A stretch of 64,000 nucleotides of DNA. Origin: Roseivirga sp. GTDB taxonomy: Bacteria; Bacteroidota; Bacteroidia; Cytophagales; Cyclobacteriaceae. Location of the stretch: contig JAAWWF010000007.1 in the NCBI GenBank assembly GCA_021404565.1, positions 1 to 64,000 on the forward strand, read 5' to 3'. Positions 51,272-61,552 of the stretch are shown here, one piece after another. Below the pieces are notes generated by a model that was not told the DNA's origin, did no database searches, and saw only the letters and a program-made list of their open reading frames with translations. How positions within the stretch are numbered: position 1 is the first letter of the stretch; each line of letters starts with the position of its first letter. The position numbers and the translations under genes were made by a program.

Positions 51272-53641
51272 CTACCTTCTGAATAGTCTGCTAAAAAGAC
51301 CACCTTCCTTTTTTGACTCATAGCCATAGCCGTAACCGTACCCATACCTTTTCGAGCCACTTTTACTGACATCATTGATAATTATATGGGCACTTTTAAT
51401 GGCTCCTCTTGAAACATAATCCGAGAGCAACTGGGTTGATTTCAACCTGGAATACTTCAGCCTGACTACAAATAGAGTTGTATCCATAAATGGCCCTACA
51501 GAAAGGTAATCTGTAACAAGTCCGATAGGCGGTCCATCACAAACCACATAGTTATATCGACTCCCCAATTCTTCAATCAGTTTTCCAAAACCGCCTCCCT
51601 CTATTAACTCAGCAGGGTTTGGGGGAATTGGCCCACTCGCAATCACATCAAGGTTTTCAATGGCGGATGGTTGTATTATTTCCTCTGATTTCGCATTACC
51701 TACAAAATAATTACTCAAACCAAGGTCATGCCCCAGTTCTAATTCTGACTGGAGTTTTGGCTTTCGTAAATCCACGCCTATCAGCACAACCTTCTTACCA
51801 GCTACTGCAAAAACCTGGGCAATGTTCAGCGCGTTGAAAGTTTTTCCTTCTCCGCTTTCAGCAGAGGTTATTCCTATAACCTTAGCACCTGACTTTCCCG
51901 GGATGATGAAATCCAGGTTAAGCTTTAAAGCCCTGAAGGCTTCAGAAAGAGGGTCTTTAGGGGAAATAAGCGCAGCTCTGCTCTTTTTCTTCTTTATTCT
52001 GATATGAGGTATACGACCCAGGATAGTAATCTTTCCCCGCTCCTTGATCTGGCTTATATCTGTTATCCTGGTCTGGAAGAAGAACCGCATACCTAAGATT
52101 CCACAGATCAGGATAAAACCAAGAGCATTCCCCTGCAGATAGATTTTCCTGGGTGCAGGTCCTATCAAAAGGGCTTGTACACCCCGGGCTTCATCCAGCA
52201 CTTTCACCTTCGGCTTATTGCCGGCACGGGCTATTTCACTCTCCGACTTCTTCTTAAGTAAAAAAGTATAGAGCTCATTGTTGATATTAAACTTCCTTTG
52301 GATAGTAAGTAGCTCACGTTCGTTTTTCGGTAATTCACTTACATCTTCTCTGAATTTCCCCAGTTGCTCTTCAATCTGGTTATAAGTAAGCTCACTACTC
52401 TCAATCGCATTACGAATGCTCTCCTGAAGTCTTTCTTTTACATTTTGAATCTGATCACTCGTTACTTTCATCAGCAAGCTCTCCACTCCTTCTGTTACAG
52501 AAAGCCTCACTTTCTCCGAGATCAGAACGTTTAATTGCTCAATCAGCGCAATTAAGGCCGGGTCATCTATACCAGCAGTGCTCGGAGATACTATCTGGTC
52601 ATTTGTAACGGGCAAGGCGAGGTATTTGGACAGGAAGTCGTAGTACTTGAGGTTCAGGTCAATCGCTGCCTTCTGATTCTCAAGATCTGTCAGCTGGTTC
52701 AGGAGCAATTCACCTTTACTTGACAGGTCAATAATGCCCTTTTCGGCTCGGTACTCTTCCAGCCCATTCTCCACGGTTATGAGGGAGTCTGTAATACTGG
52801 ATAGCTGCAGATCAATAAAATTGATGGTATTATTGGCTGTTGAGTTTCTTTCTTCCAGGTCATATTGAATAAAGGCCTGAACGAGTGTATTGAGAAAGGT
52901 TGTATTCTTTTCTATAATTCTACCAGCAATATCAATATCAATGATATTAGAATTGGACCAAAAGTTATTCGGACCTCCACGCGGCTTAACATTAAGCCTA
53001 TTCACATATTGAACTGTTAATCTGTCAAGCTCATGTATCTTTATATACAGGGGATCTCTTTGTCTTTGAAGCCGTTCACGGTTTTTAACTGTAACAATGA
53101 ACGCAAACTCTTCACTTCTACAGGGCATGTCAAACTCACAAGCCCAGCGTTGGATCTCATTATCCTCCAGAAACACACTAAAACTATTACCCCCGGTAAA
53201 ATCAAGGAATATGCTCTGACGAGTCTGATCCTCAAAATCAAGCGCCTTTACTTCTACAGGTAGATTACTAAAGACTTCACTGTCTTTTAAGTCGCCCCTG
53301 GTATAGTAGGATACTTGAAAATTAAGAGCTTCCAGTGTGGACTGAATCAGGTCAAATGACTTTATCATCGAAATCTCTGACTCAATACCGGATCTTCCGC
53401 CAGCTCTTCTTCCACCTGTTAGTCCTGAAAGCGCATCCAGGCTGAGATCATTTGAGCTGGATTCATCTGCCACCAGGACCGATGAAGAGACTCTGTAAGT
53501 TTTTGGAGTATACCGTAAGTACAGATAGGCCGCTCCGGTAGATAACACAAATGAAAGAACAAAAAGATACCAATACCCCAATATTTTGAAAAGCCAATAC
53601 TTAACATCGAAATCATCAACTTCAGTAGTATTTTCAGACAT
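51272..53641 (-). CDS. Wzc-like polysaccharide co-polymerase with tyrosine autokinase domain
   Basis: A 789-residue inner-membrane protein. The Wzz domain and first span lie in residues 1-110, a long periplasmic coiled coil fills about 250-450, and a second span lies near 500-520. The cytoplasmic BY-kinase has Walker A TSAESGEGKTFNALN near 595-610, Walker A' VVLIGVDLRKPKL and Walker B YVVCDGPPIG. The C terminus is a tyrosine cluster KRYGYGYGYGYESK, the expected autophosphorylation tail. It controls chain length and couples to the Wza-like protein encoded upstream. Confidence 0.93.
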   Translation of the reverse strand: MSENTTEVDDFDVKYWLFKILGYWYLFVLSFVLSTGAAYLYLRYTPKTYRVSSSVLVADESSSNDLSLDALSGLTGGRRAGGRSGIESEISMIKSFDLIQSTLEALNFQVSYYTRGDLKDSEVFSNLPVEVKALDFEDQTRQSIFLDFTGGNSFSVFLEDNEIQRWACEFDMPCRSEEFAFIVTVKNRERLQRQRDPLYIKIHELDRLTVQYVNRLNVKPRGGPNNFWSNSNIIDIDIAGRIIEKNTTFLNTLVQAFIQYDLEERNSTANNTINFIDLQLSSITDSLITVENGLEEYRAEKGIIDLSSKGELLLNQLTDLENQKAAIDLNLKYYDFLSKYLALPVTNDQIVSPSTAGIDDPALIALIEQLNVLISEKVRLSVTEGVESLLMKVTSDQIQNVKERLQESIRNAIESSELTYNQIEEQLGKFREDVSELPKNERELLTIQRKFNINNELYTFLLKKKSESEIARAGNKPKVKVLDEARGVQALLIGPAPRKIYLQGNALGFILICGILGMRFFFQTRITDISQIKERGKITILGRIPHIRIKKKKSRAALISPKDPLSEAFRALKLNLDFIIPGKSGAKVIGITSAESGEGKTFNALNIAQVFAVAGKKVVLIGVDLRKPKLQSELELGHDLGLSNYFVGNAKSEEIIQPSAIENLDVIASGPIPPNPAELIEGGGFGKLIEELGSRYNYVVCDGPPIGLVTDYLSVGPFMDTTLFVVRLKYSRLKSTQLLSDYVSRGAIKSAHIIINDVSKSGSKRYGYGYGYGYESKKEGGLFSRLFRR

Positions 53642-53680
53642 ATCGTGGTGGGACTTCAGTCATTAAAAAGTTCTTAAATA

Positions 53681-54463
53681 TCACCGACTAAACAGAGTGA
53701 TCAAGGTTACTGCAAGTGAAATGACGGACACTCCCAAGCTCACATTCTGGGTATTAGACCTGGCCACTTTCGCTTTTAATGGTTCTATGTATATATAATC
53801 TCCCTGCTGCAGCAGGAAGTAATCAGAACCAACTATTTCAGGCTTAGTCAGGTCGAGCCATACTGACTTTATTTTCTTACCATCTTTTCTCAGAAGCCTG
53901 ACCTTTTCTCTGTTAGCAAAGTCTGTAAGATCCCCCGCATTGGCAATGGCCTGCAAAAGATCATATTCCTTTTCATAAATATACTGCACTCCCGGATTGT
54001 TTACCTCTCCCATCACCGTAACTCTGAAATTGCTCAGACTAACAGTGATTCTGGTGAACTTCACATAAGGCTTAAGCTTATCCTCCAGTATCGTTTCAAT
54101 CTCATGTAGCGTGAGCCCAATCACGCTGACGACACCGATAAGAGGCACGTTAATACGCCCTTCTTCATCCAGGGAGTAACCATTAAACAAAAGCTGAGGA
54201 TTGCCGGTACCCTGCCGAGCAACCTGAACATTCTGTTGAGCTGGAGGATCTATATATTCAGTATTGCTCGACTCAAATGATTTGATGTTTATATTCAGAA
54301 GGTCGTTTTGCCTGACTTTGTAGACAGCCAATGGAGCACCGGCATCATAAGAATTACCCTGTGGTTCCTGTAATAGTAATGATTGCTCGTAGGATATGCA
54401 TGAACTAAACGAAAATGCAATCAGTAAAAACAACAGTAAAAAATCGTATCTGGCTACTCTCAC
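53681..54463 (-). CDS. Wza-like polysaccharide export lipoprotein
   Basis: A 260-residue outer-membrane-directed lipoprotein. The N terminus has a hydrophobic signal ending FSFSSC with lipobox Cys22. A poly-export domain (KVRQNDLLNINIKS) and SLBB-type segments (GRINVPLIGVVSVIGL, VTVMGEVNNPGVQYI) follow, and a hydrophobic helix closes the protein, a layout seen in Bacteroidota Wza proteins. The start is GTG at 54463. It is the first gene of the capsule locus on the reverse strand, with the Wzc-like gene 39 bp downstream. Confidence 0.92.
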   Translation of the reverse strand: MRVARYDFLLLFLLIAFSFSSCISYEQSLLLQEPQGNSYDAGAPLAVYKVRQNDLLNINIKSFESSNTEYIDPPAQQNVQVARQGTGNPQLLFNGYSLDEEGRINVPLIGVVSVIGLTLHEIETILEDKLKPYVKFTRITVSLSNFRVTVMGEVNNPGVQYIYEKEYDLLQAIANAGDLTDFANREKVRLLRKDGKKIKSVWLDLTKPEIVGSDYFLLQQGDYIYIEPLKAKVARSNTQNVSLGVSVISLAVTLITLFSR

Positions 54464-54830
54464 CTTTCTCAGTATTGGGCAAATATAGCAATTAGAAGCT
54501 ATTTGAGACTTATTGTTTTTGATTAATTCCCAATAGGGAATGTACCCTTCAGCCCTCCAGCAAGGAGACCGGCTATACAGGAAAAACTTTGCAAAAAATC
54601 AGATATTCATATACTGAATCACAATAACACAATCCCTCATAAAACCAAAAAATCCGTACATAAAGCGGCTGAAAGAAATACCAGAACAACAATCAGTCAA
54701 AGGGTACTATACTGTTCGAGAAGAACGAAGTAAAGGAGTGGAGTCTGTATGAGGATTGAGCGTTAAGAATCTTTCCAGCGGAAAGACTCAATGAAAGGCT
54801 GGCGTGAAGCACATACCGCAAAAGGACAAA
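54464..54830. other. Intergenic region between the capsule locus and the tRNA pair
   Basis: About 370 bp without a supportable ORF. It holds the candidate capsule promoter near 54480 and the run-out beyond the tRNA terminator. The remainder is AT-rich with no repeat or RNA fold that I can recognise. Confidence 0.4.
54480..54487 (-). promoter_or_regulatory. Candidate TAnnTTTG (-7) element of the capsule operon
   Basis: TATATTTG on the reverse strand fits the Bacteroidota -7 consensus TAnnTTTG and lies 16 bases ahead of the GTG start of the Wza-like gene. I do not find a clear TTTG -33 element at the expected spacing, so support is partial. Confidence 0.35.
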
Positions 54831-54858
54831 ATAAAAAAAGCCCAGCCGAAGCTGAGCT
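54831..54858 (-). terminator. Rho-independent terminator after the tRNA pair
   Basis: On the reverse strand AGCTCAGC, a TTCG loop and GCTGGGCT form an 8-bp stem with one G-U pair, followed by a run of seven T. The G-U pair exists only in RNA from the reverse strand, which fixes its direction. It ends the tRNA transcript. Confidence 0.85.
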
Positions 54859-54866
54859 TTTGAAAG

Positions 54867-54938
54867 TAGTCCGTAGGGGAATCGAACCCCTGTTACCAGG
54901 ATGAAAACCTGGCGTCCTAACCCCTAGACGAACGGACC
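54867..54938 (-). tRNA. tRNA-Glu (TTC)
   Basis: A 72-nt cloverleaf on the reverse strand. Acceptor GGTCCGT pairs with ACGGACT (G-U at the first pair), the anticodon arm is CCAGG-TTTTCAT-CCTGG with anticodon TTC, and the T arm is AGGGG-TTCGATT-CCCCT. Discriminator A; the CCA end is not encoded. It lies five bases from the tRNA-Ser and shares its terminator. Confidence 0.95.
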
Positions 54939-54943
54939 ATGTG

Positions 54944-55028
54944 CAGAGGAGGAGGGATTCGAACCCCCGGTACCTCGCGGTACAATGGTTTTCAAGACCA
55001 CCGCATTCGACCACTCTGCCACTCCTCT
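54944..55028 (-). tRNA. tRNA-Ser (TGA)
   Basis: An 85-nt class II tRNA on the reverse strand. Acceptor AGAGGAG pairs with CTCCTCT, the anticodon loop CTTGAAA gives TGA, and a long variable arm (TACCGCGAGGTA) precedes the T arm GGGGG-TTCGAAT-CCCTC. Discriminator G; no encoded CCA. It is the upstream member of the pair. Confidence 0.95.
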
Positions 55029-55144
55029 GTCTCTGAAATCAACTAAATGAGCCTCGAAATTTACCTCGTAGCTCTGTGATTTCCCCGTTTGGGACTGCAA
55101 AGATAGCAGTTAATTTTTTTCTGCAAACATTGAATCTCAAAAAA

Positions 55145-56089
55145 TCACATTTGTGTTTTTCGCTGGTCCATCTTCACCTTGTCAATGGCGGCATTCATTT
55201 CAAAGCCTACCAATAAAATCAGGGAAATAATAAACAACCAGAGCATCAGCACCAGTAGTACTCCTATAGAGCCATACAGCTTGTTGTAGGTACCGAAATT
55301 GTTGACATAATATGAAAAACCAAAGGAGGCCAGGATACAGGCCAGGCTGGAAAAAACAGATCCTACACTTAAAAAATGCCACTTTTCATGCACAGCCGGT
55401 GCAAAGTAATAGATGGACGAAATGGCAATCTGAAAGATCATATAGAGGAAGATAAATCGCAGAATTATGATCAGATCAAGAGAGATATTATCTGCTACCA
55501 CAGCACGAATATCAGAGTCTCGCAAAAATTGCTGACCTACTACCAGCAATGCTACCGACACGATGATAGAAACGGCCAATATGAAAATCAAACCAGTTGC
55601 CACGACCCTCATCTTTAAAAAACCCCGGGTTTCTACTGTTTTGTAGCAAGCATTGAAGGCGGACATCAGGGCAGACATACCATTGGTTGATAAAATAAGG
55701 GTCAGCACAAAACCAAAAGAAAGCAGTCCCCCCCTTTGCTTGCTGATAATATCGGTGATGGTAGTTTCTGCGGCCTGATACAAGGTATCGGGTAAAATGG
55801 TTTTCAGAAAGCCGATAATCTCATGATTGTCCACAGCCGGAAAGAAATTCTGGATATAGGGTGTGAGCGTAAACAGAAAGATAATGGCCGGAAAAATGGC
55901 CATCGTAAAGCTGAATGCCACAGCATTGGCCCTGCCCAGCAACTCATCGCTGTACATCTTCTGAAGAAAAATTACCACGGCATCATAAAGACCTACCTTA
56001 TTTTTTCCCAGCTTAACACGCTGAAGCAAGGCTACCAGCTTAAGATACCAGGGGTTTTTGAAGATATAGTCTAGTATTCTATCCTTCAT
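55145..56089 (-). CDS. YihY/BrkB family inner-membrane protein
   Basis: A 314-residue membrane protein with six spans and the family N-terminal block RANAVAFSFTMAIFPAIIFLFTLTPYI. ILSTNGMSALMSAFNACYKTVETRGFLKMR and YNKLYGSIGVLLVLMLWLFI-type segments are also typical. The family was once linked to RNase BN, but is now seen as a membrane protein of unclear role. Its start overlaps the thioesterase end by 11 bases. Confidence 0.9.
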   Translation of the reverse strand: MKDRILDYIFKNPWYLKLVALLQRVKLGKNKVGLYDAVVIFLQKMYSDELLGRANAVAFSFTMAIFPAIIFLFTLTPYIQNFFPAVDNHEIIGFLKTILPDTLYQAAETTITDIISKQRGGLLSFGFVLTLILSTNGMSALMSAFNACYKTVETRGFLKMRVVATGLIFILAVSIIVSVALLVVGQQFLRDSDIRAVVADNISLDLIIILRFIFLYMIFQIAISSIYYFAPAVHEKWHFLSVGSVFSSLACILASFGFSYYVNNFGTYNKLYGSIGVLLVLMLWLFIISLILLVGFEMNAAIDKVKMDQRKTQM

Positions 56090-56492
56090 TAAAGTAGGGA
56101 GCCATTAGCTCTATGATGTGTTGAGGAGCCCTGACGGGTCTCTGACTCTTTATATCCATAAAAAAGAGTGTGGTACTTCCTGTGTGGATAAGCTTCTCTT
56201 CTTCATTGGTGATTTCGTAGCGAAAGGTCATTTTAACCCTGGGAGGCTCGTCCACAATCACCTTTATGGTTAAAAGCTGATCGTACAGAGCGGGTAAAAT
56301 ATATCGAAAGCTGTTTTCGTATACAGGCATCATAATACCCGAATCTTCCAGTCCCTTGTAGCTGAATCCAATCTGTTTCATAGCATCCACACGGGCCACC
56401 TCATGGTAAATGGCATAGTTGCCATGGTATACATGACCCATTTGATCTGTTTCTGCATAGCGGACCCTGATCTGCGTGGTGGCTTGGTACAT
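56079..56492 (-). CDS. YbgC-like acyl-CoA thioesterase (hotdog fold)
   Basis: A 137-residue single-domain hotdog protein. RVRYAETDQMGHVYHGNYAIY holds the catalytic-type Asp and the Gly-His-x-x-Tyr-x-Asn-Tyr pattern of the 4-hydroxybenzoyl-CoA thioesterase/YbgC group. FRYEITNEEEKLIHTGSTTLFFMD gives the later strands. It probably cleaves short acyl-CoAs or acyl carrier proteins in the cytosol. It follows mltG by one base. Confidence 0.9.
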   Translation of the reverse strand: MYQATTQIRVRYAETDQMGHVYHGNYAIYHEVARVDAMKQIGFSYKGLEDSGIMMPVYENSFRYILPALYDQLLTIKVIVDEPPRVKMTFRYEITNEEEKLIHTGSTTLFFMDIKSQRPVRAPQHIIELMAPYFNEG

Positions 56493-56493
56493 A

Positions 56494-57528
56494 CTATCTG
56501 TAAATTCGTCTTTGGTTCAAAGCCTTATGCAGCTTGCTTGCATTTCTATTGTGCTCGGAAAGCGTTTCGGCAAAACTGTGATAGCCCGAAAAGTCTTCTT
56601 TGGCACACATATAAAGATAGTCATGCTTTTGAAAATCCAGTACTGATTGAATGGAAGCAATACTAGCCAGGTTGATGGGCCCGGGAGGCAGTCCACGATT
56701 GACGTAGGTATTATAGGGACTATTTACACGGGTGTCCTTGGTAAGAATCCGCTGAATAGCAAAATCACCCAGAGCGTACTTTACAGTTGGGTCGGCCTGC
56801 AAATACATGTTCTTTCGCAATCTGTTCAGATAAAGCCCTGCTACTTTTGAACGTTCATCGGACATGATTGTCTCTGCCTGTACAATCGAAGCCAGTATAG
56901 AAACTTCTACCGGGGTCAGATTCAGTGCCTGTGCCTTTTGCCTGCGTCCTGCATTCCAGAATTGCTCATGTGCCTTGTGCATTTTATCGAAGAGTTCTTC
57001 CGGGGTAATCGTCCAGTACACCTCATAGGTATCAGGTATAAATACAGACATACTATTATCAGCATTCAGGCCATAGTCAGCCAGAAAGTCTTCATTGCTT
57101 AGCAATGCTTCAAACTCTGAGGGCTTCACACCAGTATTGACCGTAATTTTCTCTGCCAGTTCATTCTTTAATCTTACATTATTAAAGGTGATGCGCACAG
57201 GCACCTGAGCCCCAGCCCTGAGCATGCGTACCGCATCAAGATTGGACATACCACTTTTCAACACATAAACTCCTGGCTTCACTGCTTCCTGATAGTCCAG
57301 CACTTTGGCCACAAAGCTGAAGGAAACAGCCTCTTGTACAATTTGTGCATCGTATAATTTGGCCCTTAGCTCGCTAAAAGTTTCTCCCTTTTCTATGGTG
57401 ATGGCCATATCCGGCTTATCCAGCAAAATATTCGCTCCTTTAAACATCTGATAGAAGTAAAAAGTGAACGTGGTGAGCAGTACTGAAAACAGCACCATCA
57501 CAATCATAAATATCTTTCTTTTCCTCAT
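56494..57528 (-). CDS. mltG: Endolytic murein transglycosylase
   Basis: A 344-residue inner-membrane enzyme that cuts nascent peptidoglycan and helps end glycan chains. One N-terminal span (residues 7-27), a LysM-like part ([11 protein letters not shown]), then the YceG domain with the catalytic Glu in [32 protein letters not shown], and [16 protein letters not shown]. Length is normal. It heads a reverse operon with the thioesterase and YihY genes, and is divergent from tsaC. Confidence 0.95.
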   Translation of the reverse strand: MRKRKIFMIVMVLFSVLLTTFTFYFYQMFKGANILLDKPDMAITIEKGETFSELRAKLYDAQIVQEAVSFSFVAKVLDYQEAVKPGVYVLKSGMSNLDAVRMLRAGAQVPVRITFNNVRLKNELAEKITVNTGVKPSEFEALLSNEDFLADYGLNADNSMSVFIPDTYEVYWTITPEELFDKMHKAHEQFWNAGRRQKAQALNLTPVEVSILASIVQAETIMSDERSKVAGLYLNRLRKNMYLQADPTVKYALGDFAIQRILTKDTRVNSPYNTYVNRGLPPGPINLASIASIQSVLDFQKHDYLYMCAKEDFSGYHSFAETLSEHNRNASKLHKALNQRRIYR

Positions 57529-57578
57529 TGGGGCACAAAAATAGCGAATTTGTCCTAACTTCGAACGCGCAAAAATCT

Positions 57579-58202
57579 ATGTCTGCAACCTTTATTAAAC
57601 TATACGAGGAGAATCCAGAACAGCACAAAATTGATGAAATTGTTAGCGTGCTGCGAAACGGTGGTGTGATCATCTATCCCACTGATACTGTGTATGGCAT
57701 AGGCTGCGATTTTTCCAATACAAAAGCGGTTCAACGAGTCTGTCAGATTAAGAATATTAAGCCCCAGAGCCTGTCGTTTATCTGCTATGATCTGAGCGAG
57801 ATTTCTTCTTATGTTAAAAACCTGAGTACTCCTGTATTCAAAGTGATGAAGAAAGCCTTACCGGGCCCTTTTACTTTCATTCTTAACTCAACCAGTAATG
57901 TGCCTAAAGTACTGAATGCCAAAAGGAAAACGGTCGGTATTCGTATTCCTGACAATAACATCCCCAGGCAGATTGTGAAAGAGCTGGGCAACCCAATCAT
58001 CACTACCTCTATACACGATGAGGATGAGATTATTGAGTATTCAACCGACCCGGAGCTGATCTATGAAAAGTATCAAAATCTGGTAGACCTTGTAATTGAC
58101 GGGGGTTATGGCAGCAATGTAGCCTCTACAGTGGTCAATTGCGCCAATGACGATTTTGAGGTAGTAAGAGAAGGACTGGGCGACCTTGACCTGTACATTT
58201 GA
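57579..58202 (+). CDS. tsaC: Threonylcarbamoyl-AMP synthase (YrdC/Sua5 family)
   Basis: A 207-residue enzyme for the first step of t6A modification of ANN-decoding tRNAs, using threonine, bicarbonate and [32 protein letters not shown] [34 protein letters not shown] and [10 protein letters not shown] are family landmarks. I prefer the ATG at 57579; the longer frame from 57528 needs a TTG and would overlap the mltG start. It is a one-domain form without the Sua5 extension. Four bases separate it from the next gene. Confidence 0.9.
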   Translation: MSATFIKLYEENPEQHKIDEIVSVLRNGGVIIYPTDTVYGIGCDFSNTKAVQRVCQIKNIKPQSLSFICYDLSEISSYVKNLSTPVFKVMKKALPGPFTFILNSTSNVPKVLNAKRKTVGIRIPDNNIPRQIVKELGNPIITTSIHDEDEIIEYSTDPELIYEKYQNLVDLVIDGGYGSNVASTVVNCANDDFEVVREGLGDLDLYI

Positions 58203-58206
58203 GTGC

Positions 58207-58830
58207 ATGCAGAAGATTTTACTCGATATACAATACCTTCCATCTATTGCCTACTTCGCTGCAATCAAACAGGCGGATGAGGTATGGATTGAGGCCCATC
58301 AGAACTTTGTAAAACAGAGTTACCAGAATCGATGCAGGATTCTGGGGGCTAACGGGACACAAGATTTGTCAGTACCTGTCAACCATCGCAGTAGAAAAAT
58401 ACCCATTCAGGAACTTACGATTGACTACAAACAAAAGTGGATGAACACGCACTGGAGGGCTTTGCAATCTGCCTATGGCAAATCTCCCTTCTTTGATTAT
58501 TATGCTGATGAAATCAGGGGAATTATCCAAAGTAAGTGTGCCACCCTGTTTGAAATTGACCGGCAACTCATGACATTGTGTCTCAAATACCTCCAGATTG
58601 ACACACCCATACATTTCACGAAAGTCTTTGAAAAGGAAACAAAAGGCAATGTAAGCGACCTAAGATCTGTAATACACCCTAAAAAGGGCCTTTCTGAGCT
58701 CCCATGGTTTAAACCCACACCTTATCATCAGATTTTTGGCAGCAACTTTGCACCCAATCTTAGCGTATTGGACCTTTTGTTCTGCGAAGGTCCCATGGCG
58801 GGGAGTATATTGGAACAATCCCGGGCCTGA
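58207..58830 (+). CDS. WbqC family protein
   Basis: A 207-residue protein of the WbqC-like family, widespread in Bacteroidota. LDIQYLPSIAYFAAIKQADEVWIEAHQNFVKQSYQNR carries the core pattern (split across strand-helix-strand), and SVPVNHRS, WMNTHWRALQSAYGKSPFF and MTLCLKYLQI follow. Relatives occur in O-antigen loci, with transfer chemistry suspected but not proven. The ATG at 58207 is preferred over a TTG at 58186 lying inside tsaC. Confidence 0.9.
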   Translation: MQKILLDIQYLPSIAYFAAIKQADEVWIEAHQNFVKQSYQNRCRILGANGTQDLSVPVNHRSRKIPIQELTIDYKQKWMNTHWRALQSAYGKSPFFDYYADEIRGIIQSKCATLFEIDRQLMTLCLKYLQIDTPIHFTKVFEKETKGNVSDLRSVIHPKKGLSELPWFKPTPYHQIFGSNFAPNLSVLDLLFCEGPMAGSILEQSRA

Positions 58831-58946
58831 AATACGTTAGAAAACAAAGTAGGTTATCATATCGTTTTTTGTAGGTGATAATACTAATCTTAGTATATTG
58901 ATCTTTGGTTAGCGATGCGTTAAAAATGACCATTAGAAAGTAGTAA

Positions 58947-61502
58947 ATGGAAGCAAAATTTTCAAATAGAGTAAAAGAAGTCATCTCCCTGAGTCGTGAG
59001 GAAGCCTTGCGTTTGGGACATGACTACATAGGCACAGAGCACCTTTTACTCGGCATGATCAGAGAGGGTGAGGGAGTAGCGGTGAGCATCTTGAAAAAGC
59101 TGGGCACCTCTCTGGAAGAACTGCGCGCAGCAGTGGAACGTGCTACCAAAGGCACAGCAAATCACAACGTTAAAAATCTTGCAAATATTCCGCTGACCCG
59201 TCAGTCAGAGAAAGTATTAAAGATCACCTATCTGGAAGCTAAAATTTTCAAGAGCCAGCTTATTGGCACTGAGCACCTGTTGCTTTCTATCCTGAGGGAT
59301 GAAGACAACATCGCTACTCAGATACTTGAGAAATTTGATGTGAATTACGAGGTGGTAAAAGAAATGCTGGAATATCAGGGCGAAAACCCAATGGCTTCTT
59401 CCGACACGGACGATCCGGATGATGAGGGATCAAAAATGTTTGGAAGTGGATCGGGCGGAGGAGGCTCCGAAAAATCCGGGGGTAAAAGTGCCGAGAAGTC
59501 AAGAACACCCGTTCTGGATAATTTTGGAAGAGATCTTACCAAGTATGCCGAAGACGAGAAGCTCGACCCGATTGTAGGTCGTGAGAAAGAAATAGAGCGG
59601 GTTGCACAAATTCTGAGTAGAAGGAAGAAAAACAACCCTATCCTCATCGGTGAACCCGGTGTGGGTAAGAGTGCGATTGCAGAAGGCCTCGCGCTGAGAA
59701 TTATTCAGAAGAAGGTTTCTCGTGTACTCTTTGGCAAAAGAGTAGTAACACTGGACCTGGCCTCTCTTGTGGCAGGTACCAAGTATCGCGGTCAGTTTGA
59801 AGAACGTATGAAGGCCGTGATGAACGAGCTTGAAAAGTCACCCGAGGTAATTCTCTTCATTGATGAGCTGCATACCATTGTTGGAGCAGGTGGTGCCTCA
59901 GGCTCACTGGATGCCTCTAACATGTTCAAACCTGCCCTGGCGCGGGGTGAGATTCAATGCATCGGGGCCACCACTCTGGATGAGTACCGTCAGTACATTG
60001 AAAAAGACGGAGCTCTGGCAAGACGTTTTCAGCAGGTAATGGTAGATCCTACTACTCCTGAAGAAACAGTCAAGATTCTGGTCAATATCAAAGAAAAGTA
60101 CGAGGAGCATCACCATGTGAACTATACGCAAGAGGCGATTGACGCCTGTGTATCTCTCTCGGACCGTTATATCTCCGATAGGTTTTTGCCAGATAAGGCC
60201 ATTGATGTACTTGATGAAGCGGGTGCCCGTGTTCATATCAACAACATCCATGTACCAGAGGACATTGTTACTCTCGAAGAGTCGATTGAAGAGGTTAAGC
60301 TGGAGAAGAATCGGGTTGTAAAAAGCCAGAAATACGAAGAGGCAGCTCAGCTTCGGGATAAAGAGAAAAAACTGATCGATCAGCTGGATCGTGCCAAAGC
60401 GAAATGGGAAGACGAAAGTAAGTCCAAGCGCTATAAGGTAGATGAGGAAAATGTGGCAGAGGTAATCGCCATGATGACTGGCATCCCAACCAAACGTGTT
60501 GCTCAAAAAGAGCAAAACAAACTGGTAGGCATGGGAGAGCAACTGAACGGCAGGGTAATTGGCCAGGATGAGGCTATTAAGAAGCTTACTAAGGCGATTC
60601 AGAGAACCCGTGTTGGCTTGAAGGATCCTACCAAACCGATTGGGACCTTTGTATTCCTGGGTCCTACCGGTGTAGGTAAGACAGAGCTGGCCAAGGTGCT
60701 TTCAACCTATCTCTTCGACAAGGAAGATTCACTGGTACGCATCGATATGAGTGAGTATATGGAGAAATTCTCTGTATCGAGACTTGTAGGAGCGCCTCCC
60801 GGTTATGTTGGCTATGAAGAAGGCGGTCAGCTGACTGAAAAAGTAAGAAGAAAGCCTTACTCAGTGGTTTTGCTTGATGAAATAGAGAAGGCACACCCTG
60901 ATGTATTCAATATCCTGCTGCAAGTACTGGACGATGGTATTCTTACCGATGGCCTGGGCAGAAGGGTTGACTTCAGAAATACCATCATTATCATGACCTC
61001 TAACATTGGAGTTCGTGACCTAAAGGATTTCGGAGCAGGTATAGGCTTCAGCACTCAGTCAAAAGCTGACAATGATGACACCATCATGAAGGACACTATT
61101 CAGAAAGCCCTGAAGAAGACCTTTAGTCCGGAGTTTTTGAACAGGCTTGATGATGTAATCATCTTCAATTCTCTGAGCAGAGAGGACATTCATAAGATTA
61201 TCGACATTTCGCTGTCTAAGCTATTGAGCCGCATAGAAAGCATAGGTTATAAGGTGAAACTGACAGAGAAAGCCAAGGATTTCTTAGCAGACAAAGGCTA
61301 TGATCCGCAGTATGGAGCAAGACCTTTGAACCGGGCCATTCAGAAGTACCTGGAGGACCAGATAGCTGAAGAGATTCTGAAAGGAGAAATCAGTGAAGGA
61401 GATACCTTAATGGCTGACCATGATGGAGAAGCTTCTGAGCTGAAGATCAAAATCAGGAAAAAGAGAACCAAAAAGAAAGAGGAGGAAGACTCCGCTGAAT
61501 AG
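58947..61502 (+). CDS. clpC: ClpC-type ATP-dependent protease ATPase subunit
   Basis: An 851-residue AAA+ unfoldase that feeds proteins to ClpP. Two Clp N repeats fill about residues 1-145. A Gly/Ser-rich linker follows ([15 protein letters not shown]). AAA-1 has [13 protein letters not shown] and [12 protein letters not shown]; a UVR-like middle segment reads [21 protein letters not shown]-2 has [14 protein letters not shown] and [12 protein letters not shown]. The C terminus is lysine-rich ([10 protein letters not shown]). The gene stands alone with a 116-bp upstream region and its own terminator. Confidence 0.96.
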   Translation: MEAKFSNRVKEVISLSREEALRLGHDYIGTEHLLLGMIREGEGVAVSILKKLGTSLEELRAAVERATKGTANHNVKNLANIPLTRQSEKVLKITYLEAKIFKSQLIGTEHLLLSILRDEDNIATQILEKFDVNYEVVKEMLEYQGENPMASSDTDDPDDEGSKMFGSGSGGGGSEKSGGKSAEKSRTPVLDNFGRDLTKYAEDEKLDPIVGREKEIERVAQILSRRKKNNPILIGEPGVGKSAIAEGLALRIIQKKVSRVLFGKRVVTLDLASLVAGTKYRGQFEERMKAVMNELEKSPEVILFIDELHTIVGAGGASGSLDASNMFKPALARGEIQCIGATTLDEYRQYIEKDGALARRFQQVMVDPTTPEETVKILVNIKEKYEEHHHVNYTQEAIDACVSLSDRYISDRFLPDKAIDVLDEAGARVHINNIHVPEDIVTLEESIEEVKLEKNRVVKSQKYEEAAQLRDKEKKLIDQLDRAKAKWEDESKSKRYKVDEENVAEVIAMMTGIPTKRVAQKEQNKLVGMGEQLNGRVIGQDEAIKKLTKAIQRTRVGLKDPTKPIGTFVFLGPTGVGKTELAKVLSTYLFDKEDSLVRIDMSEYMEKFSVSRLVGAPPGYVGYEEGGQLTEKVRRKPYSVVLLDEIEKAHPDVFNILLQVLDDGILTDGLGRRVDFRNTIIIMTSNIGVRDLKDFGAGIGFSTQSKADNDDTIMKDTIQKALKKTFSPEFLNRLDDVIIFNSLSREDIHKIIDISLSKLLSRIESIGYKVKLTEKAKDFLADKGYDPQYGARPLNRAIQKYLEDQIAEEILKGEISEGDTLMADHDGEASELKIKIRKKRTKKKEEEDSAE

Positions 61503-61523
61503 ACTTGATTAATAATAAGAAAG

Positions 61524-61552
61524 GCCCTGACCAGTAATGGTTGGGGCTTTTT
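61524..61552 (+). terminator. Rho-independent terminator of clpC
   Basis: GCCCTGACCA, a GTAA loop and TGGTTGGGGC form a 10-bp stem (two G-U pairs) followed by five T. It lies 21 bases after the clpC stop. Confidence 0.9.

Noticed and set aside
54763-55014. 83-codon reverse-strand frame across the tRNA pair
   Set aside because: It overlies tRNA-Glu and tRNA-Ser on the same strand and has no protein-like features.
57528-57578. Upstream extension of tsaC
   Set aside because: It starts at a TTG on the mltG start and would run through the divergent promoter region; the ATG at 57579 matches family length.
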